Of a DNA stretch of 64,000 nt, positions 15,483-23,909 are shown one piece after another (position 1 is the first letter of the stretch; each line of letters opens with the position of its first letter). The notes below the pieces were generated by a model, which searched no databases, was not told the DNA's origin, and worked only from the letters and a program-made list of their open reading frames with translations. This stretch comes from Igneacidithiobacillus sp041146875 (GTDB taxonomy: Bacteria; Pseudomonadota; Gammaproteobacteria; Acidithiobacillales; Acidithiobacillaceae), in assembly GCF_041146875.1 (NCBI RefSeq), contig NZ_JBFRXP010000004.1, positions 1-64,000 of the forward strand, in the 5' to 3' direction. The position numbers were made by a program, and so were the translations under genes.

Positions 15483-16994
15483 CTACGTCCTATCCAGCCG
15501 TTTCCGCAGTACATCAGCGACGCGTATGGCGTTGGCCATAATGGTCAGCGACGGATTGACGGCGCTGATGGAGGGCATGAAGCTCGCGTCTACCACATAC
15601 AGATTGTCGAGGTCATGGGCTTTGCAATTGGGGTCGAGAACACTCGTTTGCGGATCATCACCAAAGCGGCAGGTGCCCACCTGATGCGCCGTCGCGGAGA
15701 TGTCCATGGCCTGAAAGAATACCAAGGGAAAGCCGGCTTTTTGCAACAGGCCGCGCCATTTTTCACAAAGACGCCGGTGGCTTTCGCGGTTCTTGGGCTG
15801 CCAATGCAGGTGAATCGTGTTGTGCTCATCGACGGTGACGCGATTCTCGGGTAGCGGCAAGTCTTCGGTGGTCAGCCACCAGTCGACGGAATGGCTCGCC
15901 GCCCAGGCGGTCATGGGGATCGGCCAGCGCGGCCGCTGGGCGTGCAACAGTGCTGGCGTCACCTTGCCCAGGCCCTGGATATGCCCGAGGGGGTAGGGGT
16001 AATCGGGATCACCAGAGTCCTCATAGAAGTCATTTAACGCGAGGGTCTTTTGAAAGATGCTGCGGTTTTCCCGCAGCGGATCGATCGCCATGCAGGCGCT
16101 GTTGAGATGGCACATATAGTTGCGCCCGACCTGATCGCTGCGGTTGGCCAGACCATTCGGGAAGACCTCGCTGCGGGACGCCAACAGCAGGGCGGCACTG
16201 TTTACCGCGCCCGCGGCAAGGACCACGACCCGGGCAGTGAAACGCCCGTGGTCCGTCTCGACCCCGGACACCGTCTTACCGTCGTTGGCGAGCAGGATCT
16301 TCCGCACCCGCTCGTTACAGCGCAGGTTCACATTGTTGTGCTCCAGCGCTGGACGCACCCCGCAGACCTCGGCATCGCCCTTGGCGTGGACCATACACGG
16401 GAAACCATCACATTGGGGGCAGCGCACACAGGGGCTGTGGGCAGGATCGTCTTCCAGGCGGTGCAGGGCCAGGGGCAGGGGGAAGGGGTGATGTCCTTGA
16501 TCGCGCAGGGCCTGCTCGACCGAGGCCACAGCTGCATCGTGGGCGAGCGGAGGAAAGGGGTAGGGATTTCGTGGCCCCTCGGTGGGATCGCTGCCCGCTT
16601 CACCGTGGGCAAAGTACCACGCCTCCGCCTGGTCGTAGTACGGCGCAAAATCTTCGTGGGTAAGCGGCCAGTCTGGCGTAACTCCATCAACGTGCTTGCG
16701 TGCCTTGAAGTCCGTGGGCCGCCGGCGCAGAACCGCAGCCCCGTAAAACTTGGTGTTGCCGCCCACGTGATAGCCGGTGACCGGGTGAAAGGGCTGGCCA
16801 TCAGCATCGAGCCAGCTCTCGTCGCTGTGATAGCGATAGCTGGCGAAGACCGTCTGCGGGTCCCAGTTGCCCCACTCGCGCGGCAAGAAATCGCCCCGCT
16901 CCAAGATCAGAATGCGCAAACCACTATCGGCCAGGGCGCGGGCCAGGGTACCGCCACCCGCGCCACTACCGATGATCAGGACATCGGCATCCAT
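15483..16994 (-). CDS. GMC-family FAD-dependent oxidoreductase
   Basis: 503-residue flavoprotein of the glucose-methanol-choline family. The N-terminal FAD-binding loop is VLIIGSGAGGGTLA (GxGxxG). HVGGNTKFYGA is the family flavin segment, and the C-terminal GTCRFGDDPQTSVLDPN plus ASFMPSISAVNPSLTIMA form the active-site and flavin-closing region; the Asn of AVNPS is the conserved catalytic partner. A CVRCPQCDGFPC cysteine cluster sits near residue 190. It lies three bases downstream of a glucose-dehydrogenase-like SDR gene and in the operon of a glucoamylase, so it probably oxidises glucose, gluconate or a related sugar with transfer of electrons to a membrane acceptor. The exact substrate is inferred. 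Confidence 0.88.
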   Translation of the reverse strand: MDADVLIIGSGAGGGTLARALADSGLRILILERGDFLPREWGNWDPQTVFASYRYHSDESWLDADGQPFHPVTGYHVGGNTKFYGAAVLRRRPTDFKARKHVDGVTPDWPLTHEDFAPYYDQAEAWYFAHGEAGSDPTEGPRNPYPFPPLAHDAAVASVEQALRDQGHHPFPLPLALHRLEDDPAHSPCVRCPQCDGFPCMVHAKGDAEVCGVRPALEHNNVNLRCNERVRKILLANDGKTVSGVETDHGRFTARVVVLAAGAVNSAALLLASRSEVFPNGLANRSDQVGRNYMCHLNSACMAIDPLRENRSIFQKTLALNDFYEDSGDPDYPYPLGHIQGLGKVTPALLHAQRPRWPIPMTAWAASHSVDWWLTTEDLPLPENRVTVDEHNTIHLHWQPKNRESHRRLCEKWRGLLQKAGFPLVFFQAMDISATAHQVGTCRFGDDPQTSVLDPNCKAHDLDNLYVVDASFMPSISAVNPSLTIMANAIRVADVLRKRLDRT

Positions 16995-16997
16995 GGT

Positions 16998-17783
16998 TTA
17001 GCCTCCGTGACGAAAATCGGGATAGATGAGCATGCCGCCATCCACCGCTAGGGTGGTGCCGGTGATGTAGCTGGCCAGATCACTGACCAGAAAGGCGACG
17101 ACTTGGGCGACCTCTTCCGGCTTGCCCAGCCTTCCCATGGAGATCTTTTTGTCGAGATCCTTGAGAGATGTTGGGTCGTCCCATACCGCCTGGTTGATGG
17201 GTGTCTTGATGGCACCGGGGGCGAGGGCGACGACGCGAATCCCCTTGTCGGCGGTCTCCTGGGCCAGGGTTTTGGTGAACATCGACAGGCCCGCTTTGGC
17301 GCTGGTGTAGGCACTGTAGCCTTCCCAGGGGATGAATTCGTGTACCGAGGTGACGTTGAGGATGACACCATGCTGTTTCTTTTCCATGCGGGGGATGGCA
17401 GCACGGGCGCAGTAATACGGCCCGAGCAAGTCGACGGCAATCACCTTTTCCCAGGTTTGTGGATCATCATCACCGACCAGTGCGTGGGGTCCATCCATTC
17501 CAGCATTGTTCACCAGAATATCGAGGCCGCCAAAGGCGCCTTCCACATCCTGTAGCAGGCGCTCCACCGCTTGCGGGTCGGAGACATCGGCAGCAAAGGC
17601 TTGGGCCTTGCCGCCCGCCTGCTCAATCCCGCGCACGACCGCTTCCGCCTCTTCCTGCCCCTTGCGATAGTGCACTGCAACCTGTGCCCCGGCTGCTGCC
17701 AGGGTCTCGCTCATGGCACGCCCCAGCCCACCGCTACCGCCGGTTACCAAGGCCGTTCTTCCGCTTAGGTCAATTTGGATCAT
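16998..17783 (-). CDS. SDR oxidoreductase, glucose 1-dehydrogenase-like
   Basis: Classical short-chain dehydrogenase of 261 residues. The cofactor loop is TGGSGGLG (residues 14-21), the NNAG motif is at 92-95, and the catalytic residues are Ser146, Tyr159 and Lys163 (YSAYTSAK). The C-terminus (TGTTLAVDGGM) is typical of the glucose 1-dehydrogenase/3-oxoacyl reductase group. Its ATG overlaps the stop of the glucoamylase gene (ATGA), giving translational coupling. Released glucose would be oxidised to gluconolactone with NAD(P). Glucose as substrate is inferred from length, motif set and operon. Confidence 0.85.
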   Translation of the reverse strand: MIQIDLSGRTALVTGGSGGLGRAMSETLAAAGAQVAVHYRKGQEEAEAVVRGIEQAGGKAQAFAADVSDPQAVERLLQDVEGAFGGLDILVNNAGMDGPHALVGDDDPQTWEKVIAVDLLGPYYCARAAIPRMEKKQHGVILNVTSVHEFIPWEGYSAYTSAKAGLSMFTKTLAQETADKGIRVVALAPGAIKTPINQAVWDDPTSLKDLDKKISMGRLGKPEEVAQVVAFLVSDLASYITGTTLAVDGGMLIYPDFRHGG

Positions 17784-20134
17784 GTCTCACCTCCAATAAT
17801 CTGCACGGTAAAATTCTCTCCCTGCCAGCTATTGCTCTCTGGCCAGTACAGGGTGAACTGGACGCTTTGCCCAGGGCGCAATTTGCGGGTCGGCAAGCAG
17901 GCCAGATATCCCAACTCCCAATCTTCTGCGCGGAGATCTTGCACGTCCTGCCAATCGTCAATGCCCCAATGCACGCGAAACGGCGCCCCAAGGAGGATGC
18001 GTAGTTCCTGTCCGACCATCAATTCCCGCAGCCGGTGGCGCAGGCGCCAGATGCGATAGTCGAGCTGGGGGCGCTGGCCGCCATAGCGTTTCCAGGTCTG
18101 CGCCGGCCGATCCACCGCGTGCCCCTGGAGCGTGCTGTGGCAAAGTTTGAGAAACTCCCCGTGGGTCCAGACCAGGGGCATGGCTGAGCCGCTGGGTTGC
18201 CCCGGATACAAGCCCTTCTCGGGGATCGGGTCGCTGTCCCAGACCTGCTCCGGCAACAACCCGCCTTTGCCGGTCATCGCCGCCATGGCGCGCAGATAGG
18301 GCAGAGGGTCTTCGCCGGCGGCCAGGGCGTAGTGACCGCGTTCGCCGGTGAGCAAGGGCCAGCCACGGCCAATGCCGCAGCCATCGAAGGGGTTGCCATC
18401 GGGATGCTCGCCATAGCCATCGCCGTTGTAGCGATGCCAGACCGAACCCTTGGGCGTGTCGGTCTTGAGTAGCCCATCCATGACCGCCACCGAATCCTGG
18501 ATCTGTGGGTCGTCAGCGGCGCGCAGGCCGTAGCGCACCAACTGGAGAAAATCGGTGGCCACCTGCTCGCTGGCGGCCCAGTGCGGATCCTGAGCGCGAT
18601 TCTTGACCAATATCCATTCGTCTTTGGCACCCTCCTGGGTCAGCACATCGGCGGGGGCAATGCGCAGATAGTAGCCAGACACATGAAAACGCTGTGCCAG
18701 ATCGGTATTGCGCACGAAGGTCCAGTCCTCCATATGGGCATTCCAGTAGTCTGCCAGCATCAGGGCGCAATCCGCGGCTTTGCCCTGCAGAAAGGAGGCG
18801 CCTTCGACCAGTGCGGCAATGGCCACCGTCAGGGTAAAGGCATTGATCCCACCATCTTCCTCCCAGCGATCCTGACCGGTGACCGGCCCTTCACAAACAA
18901 TGAAGTGCAGGGCACGTTCTATCATGTCCCTGACTGACATCCCGTTCAGTGCCTTGCGTTCCTCCAGAAGGCTGGCGAGTAGCACCGGGAAGCCCGCTTC
19001 GTCGAGCTGAATCCCCTGCCAGAAGGGTTTGCCACCGAGCCATTGGTTTTGCAGCCAGTGACCGTCGGCCTGCTGGGTGCTGATCAAATAGGCGAGTACC
19101 TGGCGTGCCTCGGCCAGGGCGCCGATGGCCACCAAGGCCCCGGCGCTTTCCACCAGGTCACGGGACCAGACCAGGTGATACCCACCGCGGCTGTCGCTGG
19201 CCTCGCCCCAGGGCACCGAGAGGCTGGCTACCCGCGCGCCGGGAAAGGTGTGGTCCTCGTGTACTTTGAGCACATTGATGGAACGCGCGTAGAGCGTGTG
19301 CAGGTCGTCAGGAATCCTGTTGCGAAAATTGCGCGGGGGTGGATGCCCACGGTGCCAATCGCGCCATGCCGCCTGGTATTCGGCTTCGATCTGCGCGAAG
19401 CCACAGGCCAACGTGGCCCAGGCATTGGTGGCCGCCGCCTCTTTACTACTGCCCAAACCCAGAGCCAGATGCCCCTGGCGCGGCAACTCGCCGGACAACG
19501 CGACCTCACCGGGGCCGGCGCTGTCATAGTCCCAGCGCATCCGCCGGTGCTGATGGAAATCCTGCCAAAGATCGCTGGCACCAATCTCGCCCACAGAGCG
19601 GCGCGCAAAGCCCGGTAGCCCCGCCTCGTTTGCACAAAGCAGGGCGAGGCCAAAGGGCCCCTGTTCGGCCCAGAGCAGATCGCGCCCCTCCCAACTGCCA
19701 CACCACGCTTCATTCTGTGTCGCATCCCCGCCCAGCCGCGCAGCACAAAGCAGATAGGGACGCAGCTTTGCATCGCCCTCCAAGCTGTATTCCAGTAGCA
19801 AAACATCGCGTCGGGAATCGGGACAAAGGCGCAAAGAAAAGCTGAAGCGCTCGTGATGATGGGTAATCTGCGGTAGCGGGATTTGCGCGTCTTCCAGATG
19901 CAACTCGGGCTCTGGCAGGGTTTTGAGCTCCACCCAAAAGCCTTGGTCGTCAGCAATGATAAAGCCCAAGTCGCGGATTTGGGGGATGTCGATGCGGGGA
20001 TAAAAAACTTCCGTCAGGATGCCCCGAGCCATGGTAAACCACACCCGACTGCGGTTCGGGGCCACCCCTACGCAGCTTTTTTGGGCACTAGCCCAGACGG
20101 GATGACTCCAGGATGGGGATGGCGCGTGCGACAT
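17780..20134 (-). CDS. Glucan 1,4-alpha-glucosidase (GH15 glucoamylase)
   Basis: 784-residue glycoside hydrolase family 15 protein that releases glucose from the ends of alpha-glucans. An N-terminal beta-sandwich domain (about 1-270, with RVWFTMARGILTEVFYPRID) is followed by the (alpha/alpha)6 catalytic barrel with GGYHLVWSRDLVES, the general-acid region WEEDGGINAF and the base region LLPEQVWD. ATG 20134 is preferred over upstream codons because GAGAAAGAAGGAGAG lies just before it and the protein then starts like other bacterial glucoamylases. There is no signal peptide, so it acts on an internal glucan such as glycogen. First gene of the GH15-SDR-GMC-MFS-MFS operon. Confidence 0.9.
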   Translation of the reverse strand: MSHAPSPSWSHPVWASAQKSCVGVAPNRSRVWFTMARGILTEVFYPRIDIPQIRDLGFIIADDQGFWVELKTLPEPELHLEDAQIPLPQITHHHERFSFSLRLCPDSRRDVLLLEYSLEGDAKLRPYLLCAARLGGDATQNEAWCGSWEGRDLLWAEQGPFGLALLCANEAGLPGFARRSVGEIGASDLWQDFHQHRRMRWDYDSAGPGEVALSGELPRQGHLALGLGSSKEAAATNAWATLACGFAQIEAEYQAAWRDWHRGHPPPRNFRNRIPDDLHTLYARSINVLKVHEDHTFPGARVASLSVPWGEASDSRGGYHLVWSRDLVESAGALVAIGALAEARQVLAYLISTQQADGHWLQNQWLGGKPFWQGIQLDEAGFPVLLASLLEERKALNGMSVRDMIERALHFIVCEGPVTGQDRWEEDGGINAFTLTVAIAALVEGASFLQGKAADCALMLADYWNAHMEDWTFVRNTDLAQRFHVSGYYLRIAPADVLTQEGAKDEWILVKNRAQDPHWAASEQVATDFLQLVRYGLRAADDPQIQDSVAVMDGLLKTDTPKGSVWHRYNGDGYGEHPDGNPFDGCGIGRGWPLLTGERGHYALAAGEDPLPYLRAMAAMTGKGGLLPEQVWDSDPIPEKGLYPGQPSGSAMPLVWTHGEFLKLCHSTLQGHAVDRPAQTWKRYGGQRPQLDYRIWRLRHRLRELMVGQELRILLGAPFRVHWGIDDWQDVQDLRAEDWELGYLACLPTRKLRPGQSVQFTLYWPESNSWQGENFTVQIIGGET

Positions 20135-20197
20135 GGCTGACTCTCCTTCTTTCTCTAAATCTGTATAAAAGTGTAGGTGATGACGGCGCGGATTGCC

Positions 20198-20227
20198 TTG
20201 ACAAAGGCGCGCCCGGCTATCGACAAT
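20198..20227 (+). promoter_or_regulatory. Probable sigma-70 promoter of ispB
   Basis: A perfect TTGACA is followed after 18 bp by GACAAT, four of six matches to the -10 consensus. The start would be near 20234, about 48 bp before ispB. The rest of this divergent 147-bp gap (20135-20281) shows nothing else I can support. Confidence 0.4.
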
Positions 20228-20281
20228 CGCCAGACTTTGCGCAGACCATGGGGTTAGCGCCGTAGCGAGAGAGAGTGAAAA

Positions 20282-21250
20282 ATGGATTTCGATGGCGTCA
20301 AAGAGCTGGTCCAGGCCGACATGCTGGCAGTCAACCGCGTCATCCAAGAACAGCTACAATCCGGTGTTCCCACCATCCCCGCCATGGGCGCGTATTTGAT
20401 CAATGCTGGAGGCAAGCGCCTGCGCCCGATCATCCTTTTGTTGGCCGCGCGCCTGGGCGGGAATCGTAGTGCGCGGCCCATTCCTTTGGCGGCGGTGGTG
20501 GAGTTCATTCACACCGCGACGCTGCTGCACGATGACGTGGTCGACGGTTCGGAACTGCGGCGCAGCAACGCTACTGCCAATCAGCTCTGGGGCAATGCTG
20601 CGGCGATCCTGGTTGGTGATTTTCTCTATGCCCGCTCCTTCGAGATGATGGTAAAAGACGGTGACATGCGCGTCATGGCGACCATGGCCGAGGCCACCAG
20701 TGTTATTGCCCAGGGCGAGGTGGCACAACTCGAAAATGCCAACGATGCCGACCTCGACCCAGAAAATTACTACGCCGTGATCGCCGCCAAGACCGCCAAG
20801 CTCTTCGAAGCGGCGACCCGCCTTGCCGCTATCGTCAACCAGATGAGCCCAGATCAGGAACATTCGCTTGCCGAATATGGGCGTTTGCTCGGCACCGCCT
20901 TCCAGCTCATGGATGACGCCCTCGATTACGAGGCAGCGGCCGAGCGTATGGGCAAAAATCGTGGTGATGACCTGGCGGATGGCAAGGCAACGCTGCCTTT
21001 CATCCACGCGATGCGGCATGCGACCCCTGCGGAACAGATCGTTTTGCGTGCGGCGCTGGCAGACGAAACCCGGCAGCATCTCCCCCAGGTTCTCGAAATC
21101 ATTGCCAAGACCGACGCCATTGCATACACTTTGCGCTCTGCTGAAGAGATAGCACTGCAAGCGCGTTCCTATCTGCAAGGTTTTGCCGACTGTGCCGAGA
21201 GAAATGCATTGTTGTTTTTGGCGGATTTTGCGGTCCATCGTGACCACTAA
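20282..21250 (+). CDS. ispB: Octaprenyl/polyprenyl diphosphate synthase
   Basis: 322-residue trans-prenyltransferase that builds the C40 side chain of ubiquinone by adding isopentenyl units to farnesyl diphosphate. Both aspartate-rich motifs are present: DDVVD at 84-88 in LLHDDVVDGS, and DDALD at 211-215 in FQLMDDALDY. The substrate loop GGKRLRP is at 43-49. Small residues before the first motif are compatible with a long product. GAGAGAG precedes the ATG. A tRNA-Pro gene follows by six bases and may share the transcript. Confidence 0.95.
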   Translation: MDFDGVKELVQADMLAVNRVIQEQLQSGVPTIPAMGAYLINAGGKRLRPIILLLAARLGGNRSARPIPLAAVVEFIHTATLLHDDVVDGSELRRSNATANQLWGNAAAILVGDFLYARSFEMMVKDGDMRVMATMAEATSVIAQGEVAQLENANDADLDPENYYAVIAAKTAKLFEAATRLAAIVNQMSPDQEHSLAEYGRLLGTAFQLMDDALDYEAAAERMGKNRGDDLADGKATLPFIHAMRHATPAEQIVLRAALADETRQHLPQVLEIIAKTDAIAYTLRSAEEIALQARSYLQGFADCAERNALLFLADFAVHRDH

Positions 21251-21255
21251 CGTAT

Positions 21256-21332
<77 letters not shown>

Positions 21333-21339
21333 ACAACAG

Positions 21340-21366
21340 CGCCTGCTAGCAAAGCGGGCGTTTTTT
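21340..21366 (+). terminator. Intrinsic terminator after tRNA-Pro
   Basis: Stem CGCCTGC/GCGGGCG (one G-T pair) with a seven-base loop is followed directly by six T residues. It ends the ispB/tRNA-Pro transcript. Confidence 0.85.
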
Positions 21367-21389
21367 CTATAAGGGAGGCCGTTGATCGG

Positions 21390-21581
21390 ATGTGGAAATT
21401 TCTCATCCTGATCGCTGTTGCTGTGTACGCCGCTTGGCACTGGCGACAGGTAAGGCAACGTAATGCGCAGCGAAGACAGCCCCCTTTGCAAGAGCTGCGG
21501 CAGTGTTCCCGCTGTGCGCGCTACTGCGCACCGAAAGACATCAACTCCTGTAACGATCCTCAGTGCCCGCGTCAGCCATGA
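21390..21581 (+). CDS. PP0621-like small membrane-anchored Cys protein
   Basis: 63-residue protein with one N-terminal membrane helix (MWKFLILIAVAVYAAWHW), a basic linker and a C-terminal cysteine cluster (CSRCARYC...C...C) that could bind zinc. The layout resembles the PP0621 family, small proteins of unknown function often found in proteobacteria. Its stop overlaps the ATG of the FtsI-like gene (ATGA), so the two are coupled. GGGAGG lies 12 bases upstream, a rather long spacing. Confidence 0.6.
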   Translation: MWKFLILIAVAVYAAWHWRQVRQRNAQRRQPPLQELRQCSRCARYCAPKDINSCNDPQCPRQP

Positions 21582-23329
21582 ACGAAGACACCAGTTCGCG
21601 TTTTCGTAAACTTCCGGGGTGGCGCGCCGGACTCCTGATTTTGCTTATCCTTGTCGGCCTTGCTCTGGTCCTGGGGCGCGACGCCGAGTTACAGTTCTTG
21701 CAACAGCATTTGCTGCGCGGGCAGGGCGATATGCGCTACCTGCAAGAGCGCCCGCTACCGGCGCAGCGTGGAATTATCTATGCGGCCAATGGCCAGGCCC
21801 TCGCGGTCAACGTGCCCGCCGTCACTATCTGGGCCGATCCGCGGATCTTTCAACGCTATCAAAAAGAATGGCCGGCGGTGGCTCAGGCCCTCGGCATTTC
21901 TGAGTCGAGTTTGCAGCATCGTGTACATGGCGGCGGCGCGCAATTTGTCTATTTGCTGCGCCAGGTACATCCGCAGTTGGGGCAGGCCCTGGAAAAACTC
22001 CACGTGCCCGGCATCTATATAGAAAAGACCAGCCGCAGTTACTATCCTTTGGGGCCTGTCACTACGCCGCTCCTCGGTCTTGTGCATCTTGATCACCATG
22101 GCGCTGCTGGCCTGGAACGAGGCTTCGACACTTGGTTGCAGGGCAAGCCCGGGCGCGAAAAAGTGCTAGTAGATGGCAAGGGCGACGTCTTACGCGTGTT
22201 GCAGATGCAGCCAGCGCAGAATGGCCATGACCTGCATTTGACCATCCAGCCGCAAATCCAGTACTGGGCCTACATGACTCTGCAGGCTGCACAACGGCAT
22301 TTTGGCGCCGAAAACGGCTCGGCGGTGGTGATCAATGTGCATACCGGCCAGATCCTCGCTATGGTTAGTGTGCCTTCGTGCAATCCGAATACCCAAAATG
22401 GCTGCACCAGTCCCAACGATTACGTTAATAACGCCGTGCATCAGGCCTTCGAGCCCGGCTCGGTGATGAAACCATTCGTGGTGGCTGCAGCTCTTGGCAC
22501 GGGAAGTATTCAGCCAGACCAGAGTTTTAATGTTTCGCACTGTCTGCCGATTGGTGGGTTTTGTCTTCGCGATGATGTCGTCCACCAGGAGCTCAATGTC
22601 GCGCATATCCTCAAGTATTCCAGTGATATCGGCGCGGCCAAAATTGCCCTGCGTACGGCACCGGACGCCATCTATGACATGTATCAAAAGGCCGGCTTCG
22701 GGCGTGATCCTGAGCTCGGCTTCGATGGGGGTACCAGTGGTGTCTTGCCGCCACCAAATACCTGGGACAAGGCGCGCCATGCTACCATCGCCCTGGGTTA
22801 TGGGGTATCGGTAACCACCTTGCAACTAGCCGAAGGCTATGCCGCCATTGCCAATGGTGGAGTGCATGTGCAGCCGACCCTGATTGCCGGGCAACCCGGG
22901 CGTAGTGATCGCATTATGTCGACTGGAATCTCCACGCATCTACGCCGCTGGTTGGAAGGCGTCTGTTCCGCGAATGGCACTGGCATTCTCGCTGCCATTC
23001 CTGGCTACGCCGTGGCAGGCAAGACCGGTACCGCCAATCTCGCCAACGGTAAGGATGGTTTCCAGAAAAACAAGACCAACGCTACCTTCGTCGGTTTTGC
23101 GCCGGGTTTTGCGCCCGATCTGGTGATGGCGGTATCCTTGCGCGGCAGCACGCGCTACTGGAACTTTGGCGGGGTAGAGTCGGCGCCGGTGTTTCGCGTG
23201 ACCATGCACCATGCACTACAGCAGCTGGGGATCGCCCCGCGCTGGTGTGGTAATCATCCTTGCGCCTCGGCGAGTAATCAGGTCACCCAGGCGCAGGCGG
23301 AAATCTGGGCGGAAGGAGGTGGGCAATGA
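21578..23329 (+). CDS. FtsI-type peptidoglycan D,D-transpeptidase
   Basis: 583-residue class B penicillin-binding protein that cross-links peptidoglycan, anchored by one helix at residues 15-33. The dimerisation domain follows with RGIIYAANGQALA. The transpeptidase domain has SVMK (catalytic Ser295), a second motif SSD at 348-350 where SxN is expected, and KTGT at 482-485. In E. coli FtsI the second motif is Ser-Ser-Asn, so Asn-to-Asp is a noteworthy change. No mraZ/mraW/ftsL or mur genes surround it, so this is probably a paralogue outside the dcw cluster. It is overlapped on both sides by small membrane-protein genes (ATGA junctions), suggesting a dedicated complex. Confidence 0.88.
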   Translation: MNEDTSSRFRKLPGWRAGLLILLILVGLALVLGRDAELQFLQQHLLRGQGDMRYLQERPLPAQRGIIYAANGQALAVNVPAVTIWADPRIFQRYQKEWPAVAQALGISESSLQHRVHGGGAQFVYLLRQVHPQLGQALEKLHVPGIYIEKTSRSYYPLGPVTTPLLGLVHLDHHGAAGLERGFDTWLQGKPGREKVLVDGKGDVLRVLQMQPAQNGHDLHLTIQPQIQYWAYMTLQAAQRHFGAENGSAVVINVHTGQILAMVSVPSCNPNTQNGCTSPNDYVNNAVHQAFEPGSVMKPFVVAAALGTGSIQPDQSFNVSHCLPIGGFCLRDDVVHQELNVAHILKYSSDIGAAKIALRTAPDAIYDMYQKAGFGRDPELGFDGGTSGVLPPPNTWDKARHATIALGYGVSVTTLQLAEGYAAIANGGVHVQPTLIAGQPGRSDRIMSTGISTHLRRWLEGVCSANGTGILAAIPGYAVAGKTGTANLANGKDGFQKNKTNATFVGFAPGFAPDLVMAVSLRGSTRYWNFGGVESAPVFRVTMHHALQQLGIAPRWCGNHPCASASNQVTQAQAEIWAEGGGQ

Positions 23330-23649
23330 GATTGGCAATGGATGCAGCGGATCGCTGGGTGGCGGGGGTTTTGGCCGCTGGCGTGGGCATTATCCTACTC
23401 GCGATCCTACTCGTCGCACTGTTTACGCGTCTGCCCGTTTCGCATTTATATGTTGATGCCAGCGGAGCGCGCTTACTGCGCCAAGCGGGTATCTCTGCGC
23501 AGACCGCCCCGGATTGGCCGGGTGCTTATCGGGTGAACGCAGAGGCAAGCAATGCCGCGTTCACTTCCACGGCTAAATTGTTTCTTTCTTCCAACAAAAC
23601 GGTGAACTTGCCGCGTAGGGATGTGCTGTTATGGGTCTACCGCGGCTAG
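23326..23649 (+). CDS. Small single-pass membrane protein in the FtsI-like operon
   Basis: 107 residues: a cytoplasmic start, one strong membrane helix (VAGVLAAGVGIILLAILLVALF) and a periplasmic tail of about 70 residues. The ATG overlaps the stop of the transpeptidase gene (ATGA). The topology resembles bitopic division proteins such as FtsL/FtsB, but no leucine-zipper heptads are obvious and I recognise no family. A role as an accessory subunit of the neighbouring transpeptidase is a guess from coupling. Confidence 0.6.
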   Translation: MRLAMDAADRWVAGVLAAGVGIILLAILLVALFTRLPVSHLYVDASGARLLRQAGISAQTAPDWPGAYRVNAEASNAAFTSTAKLFLSSNKTVNLPRRDVLLWVYRG

Positions 23650-23909
23650 TTCCTTACCTGCGCGGCTTACTGGGGGTCGTTGCTGTCCTCGTCGCGGTAT
23701 TGTTGGGACTGCTAGTCGATGTATTGCTGTTAGTCCCCGGTCTACTGCTGGCCTACGTCATCACTGGTACGGCATGGCAGTGGAGTGGCTGGGTACCGAG
23801 CCCGGTACAAATCCCTACCCCGTGGGTAGCTATGGGGCTGGCGTTGCTGGCCAGTTTGGTTCCAGCGCTAGTCGATTATCTTGCTCTGCGCGTACTGCGG
23901 CTGCCCTGA
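23631..23909 (+). CDS. Small polytopic membrane protein
   Basis: 92 residues with two or three hydrophobic helices (LRGLLGVVAVLVAVLLGLLV; VDVLLLVPGLLLAYVI; WVAMGLALLASLVPALV). It overlaps the preceding gene by 19 bases, so it is part of the same coupled operon. No family is recognised. Its stop abuts the stop of the convergent uup gene, with no intergenic space for a terminator. Confidence 0.55.
   Translation: MGLPRLVPYLRGLLGVVAVLVAVLLGLLVDVLLLVPGLLLAYVITGTAWQWSGWVPSPVQIPTPWVAMGLALLASLVPALVDYLALRVLRLP

Noticed and set aside
13922..15854. Plus-strand open frames opposite the MFS and GMC genes
   Set aside because: Basic and proline-rich nonsense-like products with no ribosome sites. The minus strand has clear families.
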